Assembly: GCA_947311255.1 (NCBI GenBank) | Contig: CAMZKL010000040.1 | Location: forward strand, 1-64,000 | Reading direction: 5' to 3' | From: an uncultured Chlorobiota bacterium | GTDB lineage: Bacteria > Bacteroidota > Bacteroidia > Bacteroidales > JAADGE01 | Length of the DNA: 64,000 nucleotides | Shown: positions 51,768 to 59,975 of the stretch, in pieces | Layout of the letters: each line of letters opens with the position of its first letter | How positions within the stretch are numbered: position 1 is the first letter of the stretch | Notes under the pieces: generated by a model | Seen by the model: only the letters and a program-made list of their open reading frames with translations | Databases searched by the model: none | Told to the model about the DNA's origin: nothing | Made by a program: the position numbers and the translations under genes

Positions 51768-52901
51768 ATGGATATTGAGATGAAGACACCTAATAAAAAA
51801 CAAAAAATAATAATTTCTGTTACCAACGACCTTGTTGCTGATAATCGCGTACATAAAGTTGCTGGTTCATTAATAAAGTTCGGTTTTGATGTTTTGCTTG
51901 TCGGAAGAAAACTGAAAGGAAGTTTACCCGTAAGCAGAGAGTATAAAACCAAACGTTTTAAACTTCTTTTCAATAAAGGTGCAATGTTTTATGCCTGTTA
52001 CAATATTCGTTTGTTTTTCTTTTTGCTTTTCGCGAAAGCGGAAATATTTTTATCGAATGATTTGGATACTTTGCCGGCAAATTTTCTGGTTTCAAAAATC
52101 AGAAATAAAAAATTAGTTTACGACAGCCACGAATATTTTACCGAAGTGCCCGAGCTTGTAAACCGACCGAGAATAAAACGTATTTGGGAAAATATTGAAA
52201 AACGCATATTACCGAAAATAAAGCTCTCTTATACTGTATGTAATTCTATTGCAAATGTTTACAATGAGAAGTACGGCATTGAGATGAAAGTTGTCCGTAA
52301 TATTCCGCCCTGTAACTCAGAAACAGGAAGTAAGCAAACACCGCTTTTTTATGAACTTACAAAACGGAAAAAAGTAATACTTTACCAAGGTGCGGTAAAT
52401 ATGGGCAGAGGAATTGAGCAAGTTATTGAAGCCATGCAATATGTCGATGATGCGTTTTTTGCAATAATAGGCGACGGCGATATTTATGACGATGCAAAAA
52501 AACTCGTTTCTCAATTATATCTTAAAGGAAAGGTTTTCTTTTTGGGCAAAGTTCCGTTTAACGAATTAGCAGCAAATACAAAAAAAGCATATATCGGTAT
52601 TTCGCTTGAACAAAATATCGGGCTTAATTATTACTATGCACTTCCCAATAAATTATTCGATTACATTAGAGCAAATTTGCCTGTTCTTGCAAGCCGTTTG
52701 CCGGAAATTGAAAATATTGTAAAGACTTATGACATAGGTTGTTTTATTGAAAATCATAATCCGAAACATATTGCCGAAAAGATAAATTATATGCTTAATT
52801 CTCCCGAACAATATCAAACTTGGAAAGAAAACCTGCAAAAAGCATCGGCGGAACTTTGTTGGGAAAATGAAGAGGAAATTTTGAGGGAAATATTTTTATA
52901 A
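51768..52901 (+). CDS. Family 4 glycosyltransferase
   Basis: The 377-residue protein has the GT-B fold: SVTNDLVADNRVHKVA at the N-terminus, DLDTLPANFLVSK, a nucleotide-sugar side with LYQGAVNMGRGIEQVIEAM, the second half FFAIIGDGD, FLGKVPFNELAANTKKA and PNKLFDYIRANLPVLAS. ATG 51768 is used; ATG 51780 is also possible, and the TTG at 51762 is less likely. The donor and acceptor are unknown, but the location beside polysaccharide deacetylase and LegB genes suggests surface glycan. Its G+C content and codon use look slightly higher than neighbours, possibly foreign. The last 109 bp recur at 56650-56758. Confidence 0.85.
   Translation: MDIEMKTPNKKQKIIISVTNDLVADNRVHKVAGSLIKFGFDVLLVGRKLKGSLPVSREYKTKRFKLLFNKGAMFYACYNIRLFFFLLFAKAEIFLSNDLDTLPANFLVSKIRNKKLVYDSHEYFTEVPELVNRPRIKRIWENIEKRILPKIKLSYTVCNSIANVYNEKYGIEMKVVRNIPPCNSETGSKQTPLFYELTKRKKVILYQGAVNMGRGIEQVIEAMQYVDDAFFAIIGDGDIYDDAKKLVSQLYLKGKVFFLGKVPFNELAANTKKAYIGISLEQNIGLNYYYALPNKLFDYIRANLPVLASRLPEIENIVKTYDIGCFIENHNPKHIAEKINYMLNSPEQYQTWKENLQKASAELCWENEEEILREIFL
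52790..52898 (+). repeat. 109-bp repeat at the glycosyltransferase 3' end (copy 1)
   Basis: The last 36 codons of the glycosyltransferase match 56650-56758 with only two mismatches. See the finding on the 53-57 kb block. Confidence 0.85.
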
Positions 52902-52910
52902 GTAGCCAAA

Positions 52911-52927
52911 TGTGTGTGTGTGTGTGT
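52911..52927. repeat. (TG)n microsatellite
   Basis: An alternating TG stretch of about 17 bases directly after the word AAGTAGCCAAA. A shorter one is at 7560-7568. Confidence 0.8.
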
Positions 52928-52971
52928 TTACATGGTTTTGGCTGGCTCTAAAATCATAAGATTTAATAAAA

Positions 52972-53002
52972 AAATCATCATAATTGTAAATTATGATGAT
53001 TT
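52972..53002 (-). terminator. Terminator for the T9SS cargo gene
   Basis: A perfect 14-bp stem AAATCATCATAATT/AATTATGATGATTT with a 3-base loop. On the minus strand it is followed by a run of T, so it ends the gene at 53027-54637 and may also end the plus-strand glycosyltransferase. Confidence 0.8.
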
Positions 53003-53026
53003 AAAAATTATTTACTAAATTAATTA

Positions 53027-54637
53027 TTAATTTTTCAGAAATTTCTTTGTGATTTCCTTGAAAGGAAGGAAAATCTTAATAAAATATATTCCGTTTTTCA
53101 ACTTGCTTATATTAATCTCATTTGTTTGATTGTCGGCTTTAACTAACTTTCCGGAAACAGAGTAAATTTCAATTTTTTTAACTATTTTATTTTTTGTTGA
53201 TGATATTTGAATTATATCTTTTGCAGGATTCGGATATATATTTATTTCATCAGTATCAGTTAATATCTTATCAATTCCTGTTGAAGGTAATTCATAATTT
53301 TGAGCATAAATTTGTAAACCGTTACCTTTATCTTCAATAAACACTGCAACTGCTTGATTGTTTACGATTTTTGTAAAATGAACTCTTTTTTTATTTGCCG
53401 AATAAGTAGCAACAGGTATTGATTCTTCTATCCATGCAAAATCTCCGTTTTCGTCAAGTAACACAACGTCTAGTGTTGTTGGAGTTGCTCCGTTGTCAAA
53501 ACCTTTTTTTATTAAAAAGAACGGATTATCATTTATTAATTGTAAGTCGCCTGCATGTATCTCAGAATTTTCACTTATGCTATAAATATGTTTTGCGGTA
53601 TCAGATAATTGTCTGGCACCTGTTTTTTTATCAATTTTTTGAATATATTCACCCATATTGGAAGTAACAGGGTCTATATATGAACAAACAGACCAAATAT
53701 ATTGAGATTGAGTGTCAAATGCTATTTTTGTTGGTACTTCATAAGCAGTTTCTCTGGTATCAAAATCCATCCCGTTTATTGCCCACGGTAATGTTCCGTC
53801 AGGATTAATTCTTTGCAAAAATGAATCAAATCTTGTACTTGTAGAGGCAGAATAACCGTAATAAACGGTATCGGCATTTTGAACTCCGCTGTAATTTTTA
53901 TTATAAGCAGTTGCTTTATTTGATAATTGAACGGGAGAAGTCCATTGTGCTATCCCGTCTGTATCGTATCTTTGTGCATAAAGAGTAGAACTTACACCAT
54001 AATTATATGTATGAAAAATAACAATAGATCCTCCGTTTGATAATTCAAACATATCACCAGGAGCAGTTTTGTTTGAACCACTTTCAATAGTTTGAGGACT
54101 TGCCCAAACAGCATTTCCGTCAATGTCATATTTTTGTAATAGAGCTTGATTTCCGGGCATCCACGATACTAACAACTCGCCAGTCGATATAGGAAGTATC
54201 TTTATATTAAAACCTGTACCTAAGGATATTCCGTTAGCTCCCCATAATTGATTTCCTGTTTTATCTAACTTAAAAATATGTCCCGAATAATCCTGAGTTC
54301 CAGTAGCGCTGATATATAAATTGTCATTACTGTCAATTGCAATATACCATTCCATCGTAAATGAACTCATGGGAATTTGATCGCTTACCAACATTCCTTC
54401 GTTACCGAATTGCCTGTTTCCGTCAACATCTAACAATTGTAACCTTAATTCATAGTTTGTGGGATAACTTACTGATTTCCAAAAAACAACATAGGTTTGT
54501 CCGTCGGATGTCCCTATGGCTTTCATATCCTCGCTTACTGATTCGGCAACGAGTGTGTTTACATCGGTATCTGTTGTCCATTGAGCATATAGATTGGCAG
54601 AAATAAAAGTTAATAATAGTAAAATAAAATTTTTCAT
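53027..54637 (-). CDS. T9SS type A sorting domain protein
   Basis: The 536-residue protein has a signal peptide (1-18, ending LYAQ). Most of it (about 25-445) is a repetitive beta-sheet region with many Trp/Gly pairs, such as QLWGANG and GIAQWTSPVQLSN, that resembles a beta-propeller. The C-terminus from about 460 is a Por secretion tail: EINIYPNPAKDIIQISS, KKIEIYSVSGKLVK and ISKLKNGIYFIKIF. The tail directs export through the type IX secretion system, so this is a surface or secreted protein of unknown binding role. It is preceded by a tiny ORF and promoter. Confidence 0.9.
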   Translation of the reverse strand: MKNFILLLLTFISANLYAQWTTDTDVNTLVAESVSEDMKAIGTSDGQTYVVFWKSVSYPTNYELRLQLLDVDGNRQFGNEGMLVSDQIPMSSFTMEWYIAIDSNDNLYISATGTQDYSGHIFKLDKTGNQLWGANGISLGTGFNIKILPISTGELLVSWMPGNQALLQKYDIDGNAVWASPQTIESGSNKTAPGDMFELSNGGSIVIFHTYNYGVSSTLYAQRYDTDGIAQWTSPVQLSNKATAYNKNYSGVQNADTVYYGYSASTSTRFDSFLQRINPDGTLPWAINGMDFDTRETAYEVPTKIAFDTQSQYIWSVCSYIDPVTSNMGEYIQKIDKKTGARQLSDTAKHIYSISENSEIHAGDLQLINDNPFFLIKKGFDNGATPTTLDVVLLDENGDFAWIEESIPVATYSANKKRVHFTKIVNNQAVAVFIEDKGNGLQIYAQNYELPSTGIDKILTDTDEINIYPNPAKDIIQISSTKNKIVKKIEIYSVSGKLVKADNQTNEINISKLKNGIYFIKIFLPFKEITKKFLKN

Positions 54638-54663
54638 GATAATGAATTTTTAGAATTAATATT

Positions 54664-54771
54664 TTAATTTAATTTTTTAATTATCTTTTTTAAAGCTGTT
54701 TTTTTTGTTTCAGTATCTTTTAACAGTTGGTCTATATTCTCTTCTTTTTTATATTTTTTCTTTTTGGGCAT
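54664..54771 (-). CDS. Candidate small basic protein (35 residues)
   Basis: The minus-strand ORF begins ATG, has MPKKKKYKKEENIDQLLKDT and later TALKKIIKKLN, and ends TAA. It is very Lys-rich and has the -7 box TAAGTTTG 24 bases upstream. It lies on the same strand as, and just upstream of, the T9SS gene, so it might be a leader peptide or small regulatory protein. It is too short to be recognised by family, and chance is possible. Confidence 0.4.
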   Translation of the reverse strand: MPKKKKYKKEENIDQLLKDTETKKTALKKIIKKLN

Positions 54772-54794
54772 CTTGTTTTTGTATATTTCTTATG

Positions 54795-54802
54795 CAAACT
54801 TA
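54795..54802 (-). promoter_or_regulatory. -7 box for the small ORF and T9SS gene
   Basis: The minus strand reads TAAGTTTG, an exact TAnnTTTG match 24 bases before the small ORF. Confidence 0.45.
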
Positions 54803-54972
54803 CGGTTACAAAAAGTCTGTAAAAAATAAATTTACATATTTAAAATACTCATAAGTATTTTTTTTGCACTAAAAAAACACTCATTTAAGTATAATATGTT
54901 GTAAATAATTACATTATAGGATTTAATATTTTGAGTTAAATCTTGAAAAAAGGAAAGTTCTTGTTATAAATA

Positions 54973-56589
54973 TCAGCTTAAACTGTTTAAATATGCAGTT
55001 AAATCTGTTTTTGTATTGGTAAGTTGAAGTTTTTTTCTTAATCGAGTTCTGGCATTTTCTACCGATTTTAATGACTGCCCGATTATTAATGATATTTCTT
55101 TTGAGGAAAGATTAAGCAGTAGCAGAGAACAAAATCTTCTGTCTTTTGCCGTAAGTTTTGGATGTTTTTTATTTAAATTTCTTATGAAATTTTCGTGTAC
55201 TTTCTCAAAACTAAGTTCAAATTCATTCCATATATTTGTGTTTAATTCTTTTGATAAACGCTTTATAATAAAGTCAACGGCAAGTTCAGTTTCTTTTTTT
55301 ACGGCTTTAAGTTTTACCTGTTTTAAATCAATTAATATGCTTTGTATAATTTCGGTTCTGTGAATTTCTGTCATTGCCTTGGAAATTAAAGTTTTGTTTT
55401 TTAATTCCAGTTTTGAACGTAGTTCATTTCTTTTTGCTTCAATCAGTTTTTTTTCTAATTGTATTTTTGAAAGACGGTTTTTATATTTTACAAGAAAAAT
55501 TATTAAAATAAGTAAAACAGAAATCATGCTTAATCCAATTATTATATAGAAAAATCTCTGCTTATTTTCTTTAAGTGTTCTTATTTCTTCTTTTGTTTTG
55601 TATTCTAATTCTAATTTTAATCGTTCAATATTTACGGCTTTCTCTTCAACATTAATACTGTCTCTTATTTCGTCAAATAATTCAAAATATTTTGAAGCAT
55701 TTTTATAATCGTTTTTGACAATATATGCTTTGTAAAGAGTTCTTACAGCATCTTGATTTTTAAAGCTGTATATATTATTTTTTAATAAATCAATTGCTTT
55801 TTTTGCATAATAAATGGAAGAATCAATCTTATCGGTTTTTAGAAAAAAATCGGAAGTCAATTGAAAAACCATACTTTTTATATCAATATCAATATCTGTT
55901 TTGCCTGTTTTAAGGGCTTTTTCAAAAAAATATTGTGCTTCTTTTTGTTCATTTTTTAAATAATAAATACGTCCTAGATTTGTGTACAAGTAAGCATTAA
56001 GTTGAGTATTATTCAGTTTCTTTGCAATCTTTAATGATTTCAGATAGTAAAATTCTGACGAATCGGTATTTTCTTTAAAATATAAAGTGCCTATATTGTT
56101 TAATATTTTAGCTAAATGAAGAGAGTCTTTTTGTTTCAATTGATATTCATAAACTTTTTGAAAATAATATAATGCTTTATCTTTATTATTCATTCTGGCA
56201 TAAATAATAGCTAAATCATTTTCCAATTTAAAAATTTCGCCTTTTTCAATATTTTTATTGTAAATATTATATGCTTTTTGATAAAAATCCAAAGCTATAT
56301 CTAATACATCTTTATCATAATAAATATCTGCAACCGTAATATAAGTTTTTGCTAATGTTTTGTCAGATTTAGAACTTTTGGCTTCTTTTTCGGCATATTC
56401 CAAATAATGTTGTGCACGTTCCCAAGCTGTATCTTTTAGTTTTCGAGCAATTTTATTGCTTATATTTGCTCTTTCGATACTGCTTTTTTCAAATGTTAAG
56501 CTGTCAATTTGCTGATTAACATTACTTTGTGACAGTAAAGAATTGTAAGTGGATGTTAAAATAAGAATTAAAGAAAAAAATCTAAGCAT
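54973..56589 (-). CDS. TPR domain regulator with C-terminal LuxR-like HTH
   Basis: The 538-residue protein has a signal peptide (about 1-20), about six TPR units (for example AKTYITVADIYYDKDVLDIA, AKILNNIGTLYFKENT), a single transmembrane helix (about 348-370, FFYIIIGLSMISVLLILIIF), a coiled-coil linker, and a C-terminal helix-turn-helix (about 470-535; LTAKDRRFCSLLLLNLSSKE and SVENARTRLRKKL). This is the typical Bacteroidota one-component membrane regulator: periplasmic sensor, cytoplasmic DNA-binding domain. It may control the nearby T9SS gene or glycan genes. A -7 box (TATATTTG on minus) is at 56615-56622. Confidence 0.88.
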   Translation of the reverse strand: MLRFFSLILILTSTYNSLLSQSNVNQQIDSLTFEKSSIERANISNKIARKLKDTAWERAQHYLEYAEKEAKSSKSDKTLAKTYITVADIYYDKDVLDIALDFYQKAYNIYNKNIEKGEIFKLENDLAIIYARMNNKDKALYYFQKVYEYQLKQKDSLHLAKILNNIGTLYFKENTDSSEFYYLKSLKIAKKLNNTQLNAYLYTNLGRIYYLKNEQKEAQYFFEKALKTGKTDIDIDIKSMVFQLTSDFFLKTDKIDSSIYYAKKAIDLLKNNIYSFKNQDAVRTLYKAYIVKNDYKNASKYFELFDEIRDSINVEEKAVNIERLKLELEYKTKEEIRTLKENKQRFFYIIIGLSMISVLLILIIFLVKYKNRLSKIQLEKKLIEAKRNELRSKLELKNKTLISKAMTEIHRTEIIQSILIDLKQVKLKAVKKETELAVDFIIKRLSKELNTNIWNEFELSFEKVHENFIRNLNKKHPKLTAKDRRFCSLLLLNLSSKEISLIIGQSLKSVENARTRLRKKLQLTNTKTDLTAYLNSLS

Positions 56590-56614
56590 TTTTTGTAAAT
56601 AATTAAATTAAAAA

Positions 56615-56622
56615 CAAATATA
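56615..56622 (-). promoter_or_regulatory. -7 box for the TPR-HTH regulator
   Basis: The minus strand reads TATATTTG, exact TAnnTTTG, 26 bases before the start codon at 56589. Confidence 0.5.
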
Positions 56623-56649
56623 CATTATTTATAGGTTTTTATTAAAATT

Positions 56650-56758
56650 TATGCTTAATTCTCCCGAACAATATCAAACTTGGAAAGAAAACCTGCAAAA
56701 AGCATCGGCAGAACTTTGTTGGGAAAATGAAGAGGAAATTTTGAGAGAAATATTTTTA
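56650..56758 (+). repeat. 109-bp repeat, copy 2
   Basis: This is a copy of 52790-52898. It contains an open frame of 38 codons (56651-56767) that starts with ATG and keeps the reading frame of the glycosyltransferase tail, then reads FLPL before the stop. It is a gene fragment, not a gene. Confidence 0.8.
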
Positions 56759-56767
56759 CCTTTGTAA
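56651..56767 (+). pseudogene. Glycosyltransferase C-terminal fragment
   Basis: Thirty-eight codons identical in protein sequence to the end of the glycosyltransferase at 51768-52901 (MLNSPEQYQTWKENL... to EIFL), then PL and a stop. It has no N-terminal part. It marks a past duplication or the edge of an inserted block. Confidence 0.7.
56757..56764 (+). promoter_or_regulatory. -7 box TACCTTTG
   Basis: A perfect TAnnTTTG at the edge of the duplicated segment, 39 bases before the ATG of the secreted protein at 56804. It arose where the duplicated tail meets new sequence. Confidence 0.5.
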
Positions 56768-56803
56768 AATTATTAAAAATAGATTAAGAACTAAAAAAAA
56801 GAA

Positions 56804-57589
56804 ATGAAAACATATTTTTATATTATTGTTTTTCTGTTGTTAAAAAGTATTGTATTTTCTCAAATAGATAAAAATGAAGATGTTAAAATACATATTGCCA
56901 ATGCTTATCATAATCGTGGTTTTGTTGAAGTTGCATTTGATTTTATAAATAATACAAATGACACATTAAAAATATATTCCCTAAACAGAAGAGATCGTAA
57001 AAAAGATTTTAGAGCTAAATATAAGTTGTTCGGTTTTGAAGAATTTAGTTATGAAATATCTATTAAAACAAAAATGATTAATACAAGTAAAAGTAAAGAT
57101 GATGGTGATTCTTTTGAAATTGAGGAATTTAGTGAATATGAAAATCCTTTTTTTTTGAGAGGTAAGTATTCTGTAATCTCAGTACTTCCAAATAATAAAA
57201 AACGTTTTTCAGTTATAAAAGAAATAAAAAATTATCATCATCTTTTGTATGATAGTGTTGAGGTCTCAGCTCAAATAACATATAACACTTTTTTTATAAA
57301 AAAGAAAGTAGTAAAAAAGATGAAACGTGATATTCTAAAAGAAATAAAGAAAAATAAAAAATTAATTAAAAAAGAACTCAAAACACCTGATGAAATTAAT
57401 AAATTTAGGAAAAAGTGTTATAATCCAAGAAAACTTACTGAAAAAGAAAAAGAACTTTGCAAATTAATTTCTAAAGTTAGAGATTTAAAATATTCAAAAA
57501 TAAAAACTCTTAATCATATAGAGTATTTACTAAAACTTTCAAAACTAAATGTTAAATCTAAAGTATTTACAAAAAATATAAAAAAATAA
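56804..57589 (+). CDS. Secreted protein of unknown function
   Basis: The 261-residue product has a signal peptide (1-19, ending VFSQ). The first half (25-165) looks like a beta-sandwich with DVKIHIANAYHNRGFVEVAF and NNTNDTLKIYSLNR, similar to small Bacteroidota envelope domains. The second half is strongly basic and helical (KKKVVKKMKRDILKEIKKNKK; RKLTEKEKELCKLISK). I do not recognise the family. The gene lies directly after the duplicated glycosyltransferase tail and 47 bases before the polysaccharide deacetylase, so it could be inserted with the block. Confidence 0.6.
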   Translation: MKTYFYIIVFLLLKSIVFSQIDKNEDVKIHIANAYHNRGFVEVAFDFINNTNDTLKIYSLNRRDRKKDFRAKYKLFGFEEFSYEISIKTKMINTSKSKDDGDSFEIEEFSEYENPFFLRGKYSVISVLPNNKKRFSVIKEIKNYHHLLYDSVEVSAQITYNTFFIKKKVVKKMKRDILKEIKKNKKLIKKELKTPDEINKFRKKCYNPRKLTEKEKELCKLISKVRDLKYSKIKTLNHIEYLLKLSKLNVKSKVFTKNIKK

Positions 57590-57636
57590 TTTTACAATAA
57601 ATATATTGTAGAAGTAGCCAAAATAAGAGTTTGTAG

Positions 57637-58968
57637 ATGATAGTAAATATTCAAATACCAAACAACAATATTCCTGAAAGAAAATACATTATTGATATTC
57701 TCTTTACAGAATTTTTAGGTGTTGAATACTCTATTGAACTTGCTAATATTAGTTGCTATAAAATTAGTTTTCAAGATAAAATAATTGAAATTGAAGATGC
57801 CTTTTTTAATCAGTTTCCTAAAAATCTGTCATATTTAAAAGAAGAAAACATACCAAATAAAGTAATTTTTGCAAAAAATAAATTTACTCCCGAAAAAAAC
57901 ATTCCTGTTCTTTACGGAAATTTAGATGTTGTAGTTAGCGATAAATCAGTAAGTTGCGGGATTGATATCTTTGCATCTTCCTTTTTTATGCTTACGCGTT
58001 GGGAAGAAAATGTAATTTGCGAAAAAGATAAACACGGCAGAACGCCGGATGAATTACAACTTTCCGTAAAGCATAATTTTAATGAAAGACCGATTGTAAA
58101 CGAATATGTCGAAATGTTGCGACAAATGTTTTTACATCTCGGATTTGAAATAAAAAATAAGCATAAATACAAAACAAAAATTACCCACGATATTGATTTT
58201 TTTGCCCGTTATGATAAGTTTTCGAAACTTATAAAAGCAATCGGCGGAGATATTTTTGTAAGAAAAAGTTTTAAAAAAGCAATTAATACTTTACAAATAT
58301 ATTCCAAAATTAAAAAAGGCAAAGCAAAAGATCCCTACGATACGTTTGATTATTTGATGAATTTATCGGAAAAAGCCGGATTAAAATCACATTTTTATTT
58401 CATACCCGCAATGCTCGGCGAAGACGATGCTCAGTATAATATTTCTGATAAAGGGGTTATGAAAACAATGTTGCATATAAATAAAAGAGGGCACATTGTA
58501 GGAATTCACGGGGCATACCGCTCATACAAAAATAAAAATTTATATTATGAAGAATTGAAACGTTTTCCGAAAAATATAAAAATTGAAGAAGGCAGGCAAC
58601 ATTTTTTGCGTTTCAAAAATCCGGAAACTTGGCAGATGCTGGAAGATTGCAAAATTAAAAAAGACAGCACAATCGGTTTTATAAATAATGTCGGTTTCAG
58701 AGCCGGAACTTGCTTCGAATATTCTGGTTTTAACATACTTACAAGAGAAAAACTAAAATTAAAAGAGCAGCCCTTAATTGTAATGGAGCAGGCATTAATT
58801 AAAAAATATCCCGATAAAAATGATTTTTTTAACAAAATAATTGCTCTTAAAGACACTGTTAAAAAATATAAAGGTATTTTTGTGTTTCTTTGGCATAATA
58901 ATAATTTTAATGTTGAAGAATGGAAAAACTTTAAGACTGTTTATAAAAAAGTCATAAACAATTTATAA
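57637..58968 (+). CDS. Polysaccharide deacetylase-like protein (DUF7033)
   Basis: The 443-residue protein has an N-terminal region with ILFTEFLGVEYSIEL (DUF7033-like) and a NodB-type domain from about 180: ITHDIDFF (metal Asp), HIVGIHGAYRSY (metal His), GFRAGTC and FLWHNNNF. It probably removes acyl groups from a surface glycan or lipid-linked sugar in the cytoplasm or at the inner membrane. The context (GT4, LegB, LegC) supports glycan modification. The codon and base use resemble the glycosyltransferase at 51768 rather than the block between them. Confidence 0.85.
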   Translation: MIVNIQIPNNNIPERKYIIDILFTEFLGVEYSIELANISCYKISFQDKIIEIEDAFFNQFPKNLSYLKEENIPNKVIFAKNKFTPEKNIPVLYGNLDVVVSDKSVSCGIDIFASSFFMLTRWEENVICEKDKHGRTPDELQLSVKHNFNERPIVNEYVEMLRQMFLHLGFEIKNKHKYKTKITHDIDFFARYDKFSKLIKAIGGDIFVRKSFKKAINTLQIYSKIKKGKAKDPYDTFDYLMNLSEKAGLKSHFYFIPAMLGEDDAQYNISDKGVMKTMLHINKRGHIVGIHGAYRSYKNKNLYYEELKRFPKNIKIEEGRQHFLRFKNPETWQMLEDCKIKKDSTIGFINNVGFRAGTCFEYSGFNILTREKLKLKEQPLIVMEQALIKKYPDKNDFFNKIIALKDTVKKYKGIFVFLWHNNNFNVEEWKNFKTVYKKVINNL

Positions 58969-58990
58969 TTTTGCTTACAATTAAATATCA

Positions 58991-59971
58991 ATGAAAAATA
59001 TTCTTATAACAGGGGCTGATGGCTTCATAGGTTCTCATTTAACAGAAATGCTTTTAGGTTTAGGATACAATGTAAGAGCTCTTTCTCAATATAATTCATT
59101 TAATTATTGGGGATGGTTAGAAAACATACCTGCGAGAGACCAATTAGAAATAGTTTCCGGAGATATTAGAGACCCCAATTATTGTAGAGAAATCACCAAA
59201 AAAATTGATACTATTTTTCATCTTGCAGCACTTATTGCTATTCCATATTCATACATAGCTCCCGACTCTTATGTTGACACAAATATTAAAGGAACTTTAA
59301 ATATATGCCAAGCAGCAAAAGATAACGGAGTAAAAAGACTTATTCACACATCAACATCTGAAGTGTACGGCACAGCACAATATGTACCTATTGATGAAAA
59401 ACACCCGAAACAACCTCAATCTCCATATAGTGCAAGCAAAATTGGTGCGGATATGATGGCTATGTCTTTTTATAACGCATTTAATTTGCCTGTTACAGTT
59501 GCAAGACCTTTTAATACATATGGGCCAAGACAATCTGCAAGAGCTATTATTCCTACAATAATTACCCAAATAGCTAACGGAATAAAAGAAATAAAATTAG
59601 GAGATTTAACACCTACTAGAGATTTTAATTATGTTAAGGATACATGCAGAGGGTTTATTGCTTTGGCAGAAAATAATGAAACAATAGGTAAAGAAGTTAA
59701 TATTTCTTCAAACTTTGAAATTTCAATGATTGACACTTTAAAACTTATAAAAAAAATTATGAATTCTAATGTTAATTTTATTACTGACAGACAACGTATT
59801 AGACCTAAAAAATCAGAAGTTTTAAGGTTATGGGGAGATAACTCTTTAATTAAGAAACTCACTAACTTTTCTCCTGAATATTCAATTGAAGACGGATTAA
59901 AAGAAACATGTAAATGGTTTTCTGATAAAGAAAATTTAAAAAAATACAAATCTAATATCTATAATATTTAA
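58991..59971 (+). CDS. legB: LegB-type NAD-dependent 4,6-dehydratase
   Basis: The 326-residue SDR has the nucleotide motif GADGFIGSHLTE (about 8-19), VRALSQYNSFNYWGWL, and the SDR active-site triad Ser/Tyr/Lys (STSEVYG and YSASK at about 147). NYWGWL and DSYVDTNIKGTLNI fit LegB, the GDP- or UDP-GlcNAc 4,6-dehydratase of legionaminic acid synthesis, better than PseB. It starts 22 bases after the deacetylase gene and 4 bases before legC, so they are one operon. Confidence 0.88.
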   Translation: MKNILITGADGFIGSHLTEMLLGLGYNVRALSQYNSFNYWGWLENIPARDQLEIVSGDIRDPNYCREITKKIDTIFHLAALIAIPYSYIAPDSYVDTNIKGTLNICQAAKDNGVKRLIHTSTSEVYGTAQYVPIDEKHPKQPQSPYSASKIGADMMAMSFYNAFNLPVTVARPFNTYGPRQSARAIIPTIITQIANGIKEIKLGDLTPTRDFNYVKDTCRGFIALAENNETIGKEVNISSNFEISMIDTLKLIKKIMNSNVNFITDRQRIRPKKSEVLRLWGDNSLIKKLTNFSPEYSIEDGLKETCKWFSDKENLKKYKSNIYNI

Positions 59972-59975
59972 TTCT

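Larger units (their letters stand above)
54638..54972. other. Gap with a possible small ORF and promoter
   Basis: The 335-base gap contains a 35-codon ORF on the minus strand (54664-54771) and a -7 box at 54795-54802. The remaining sequence is AT-rich with nothing else I can support. Confidence 0.5.

Noticed and set aside
52911..52927. Functional phase-variable (TG)n tract
   Set aside because: It lies after the stop codon of the glycosyltransferase and cannot change a reading frame.
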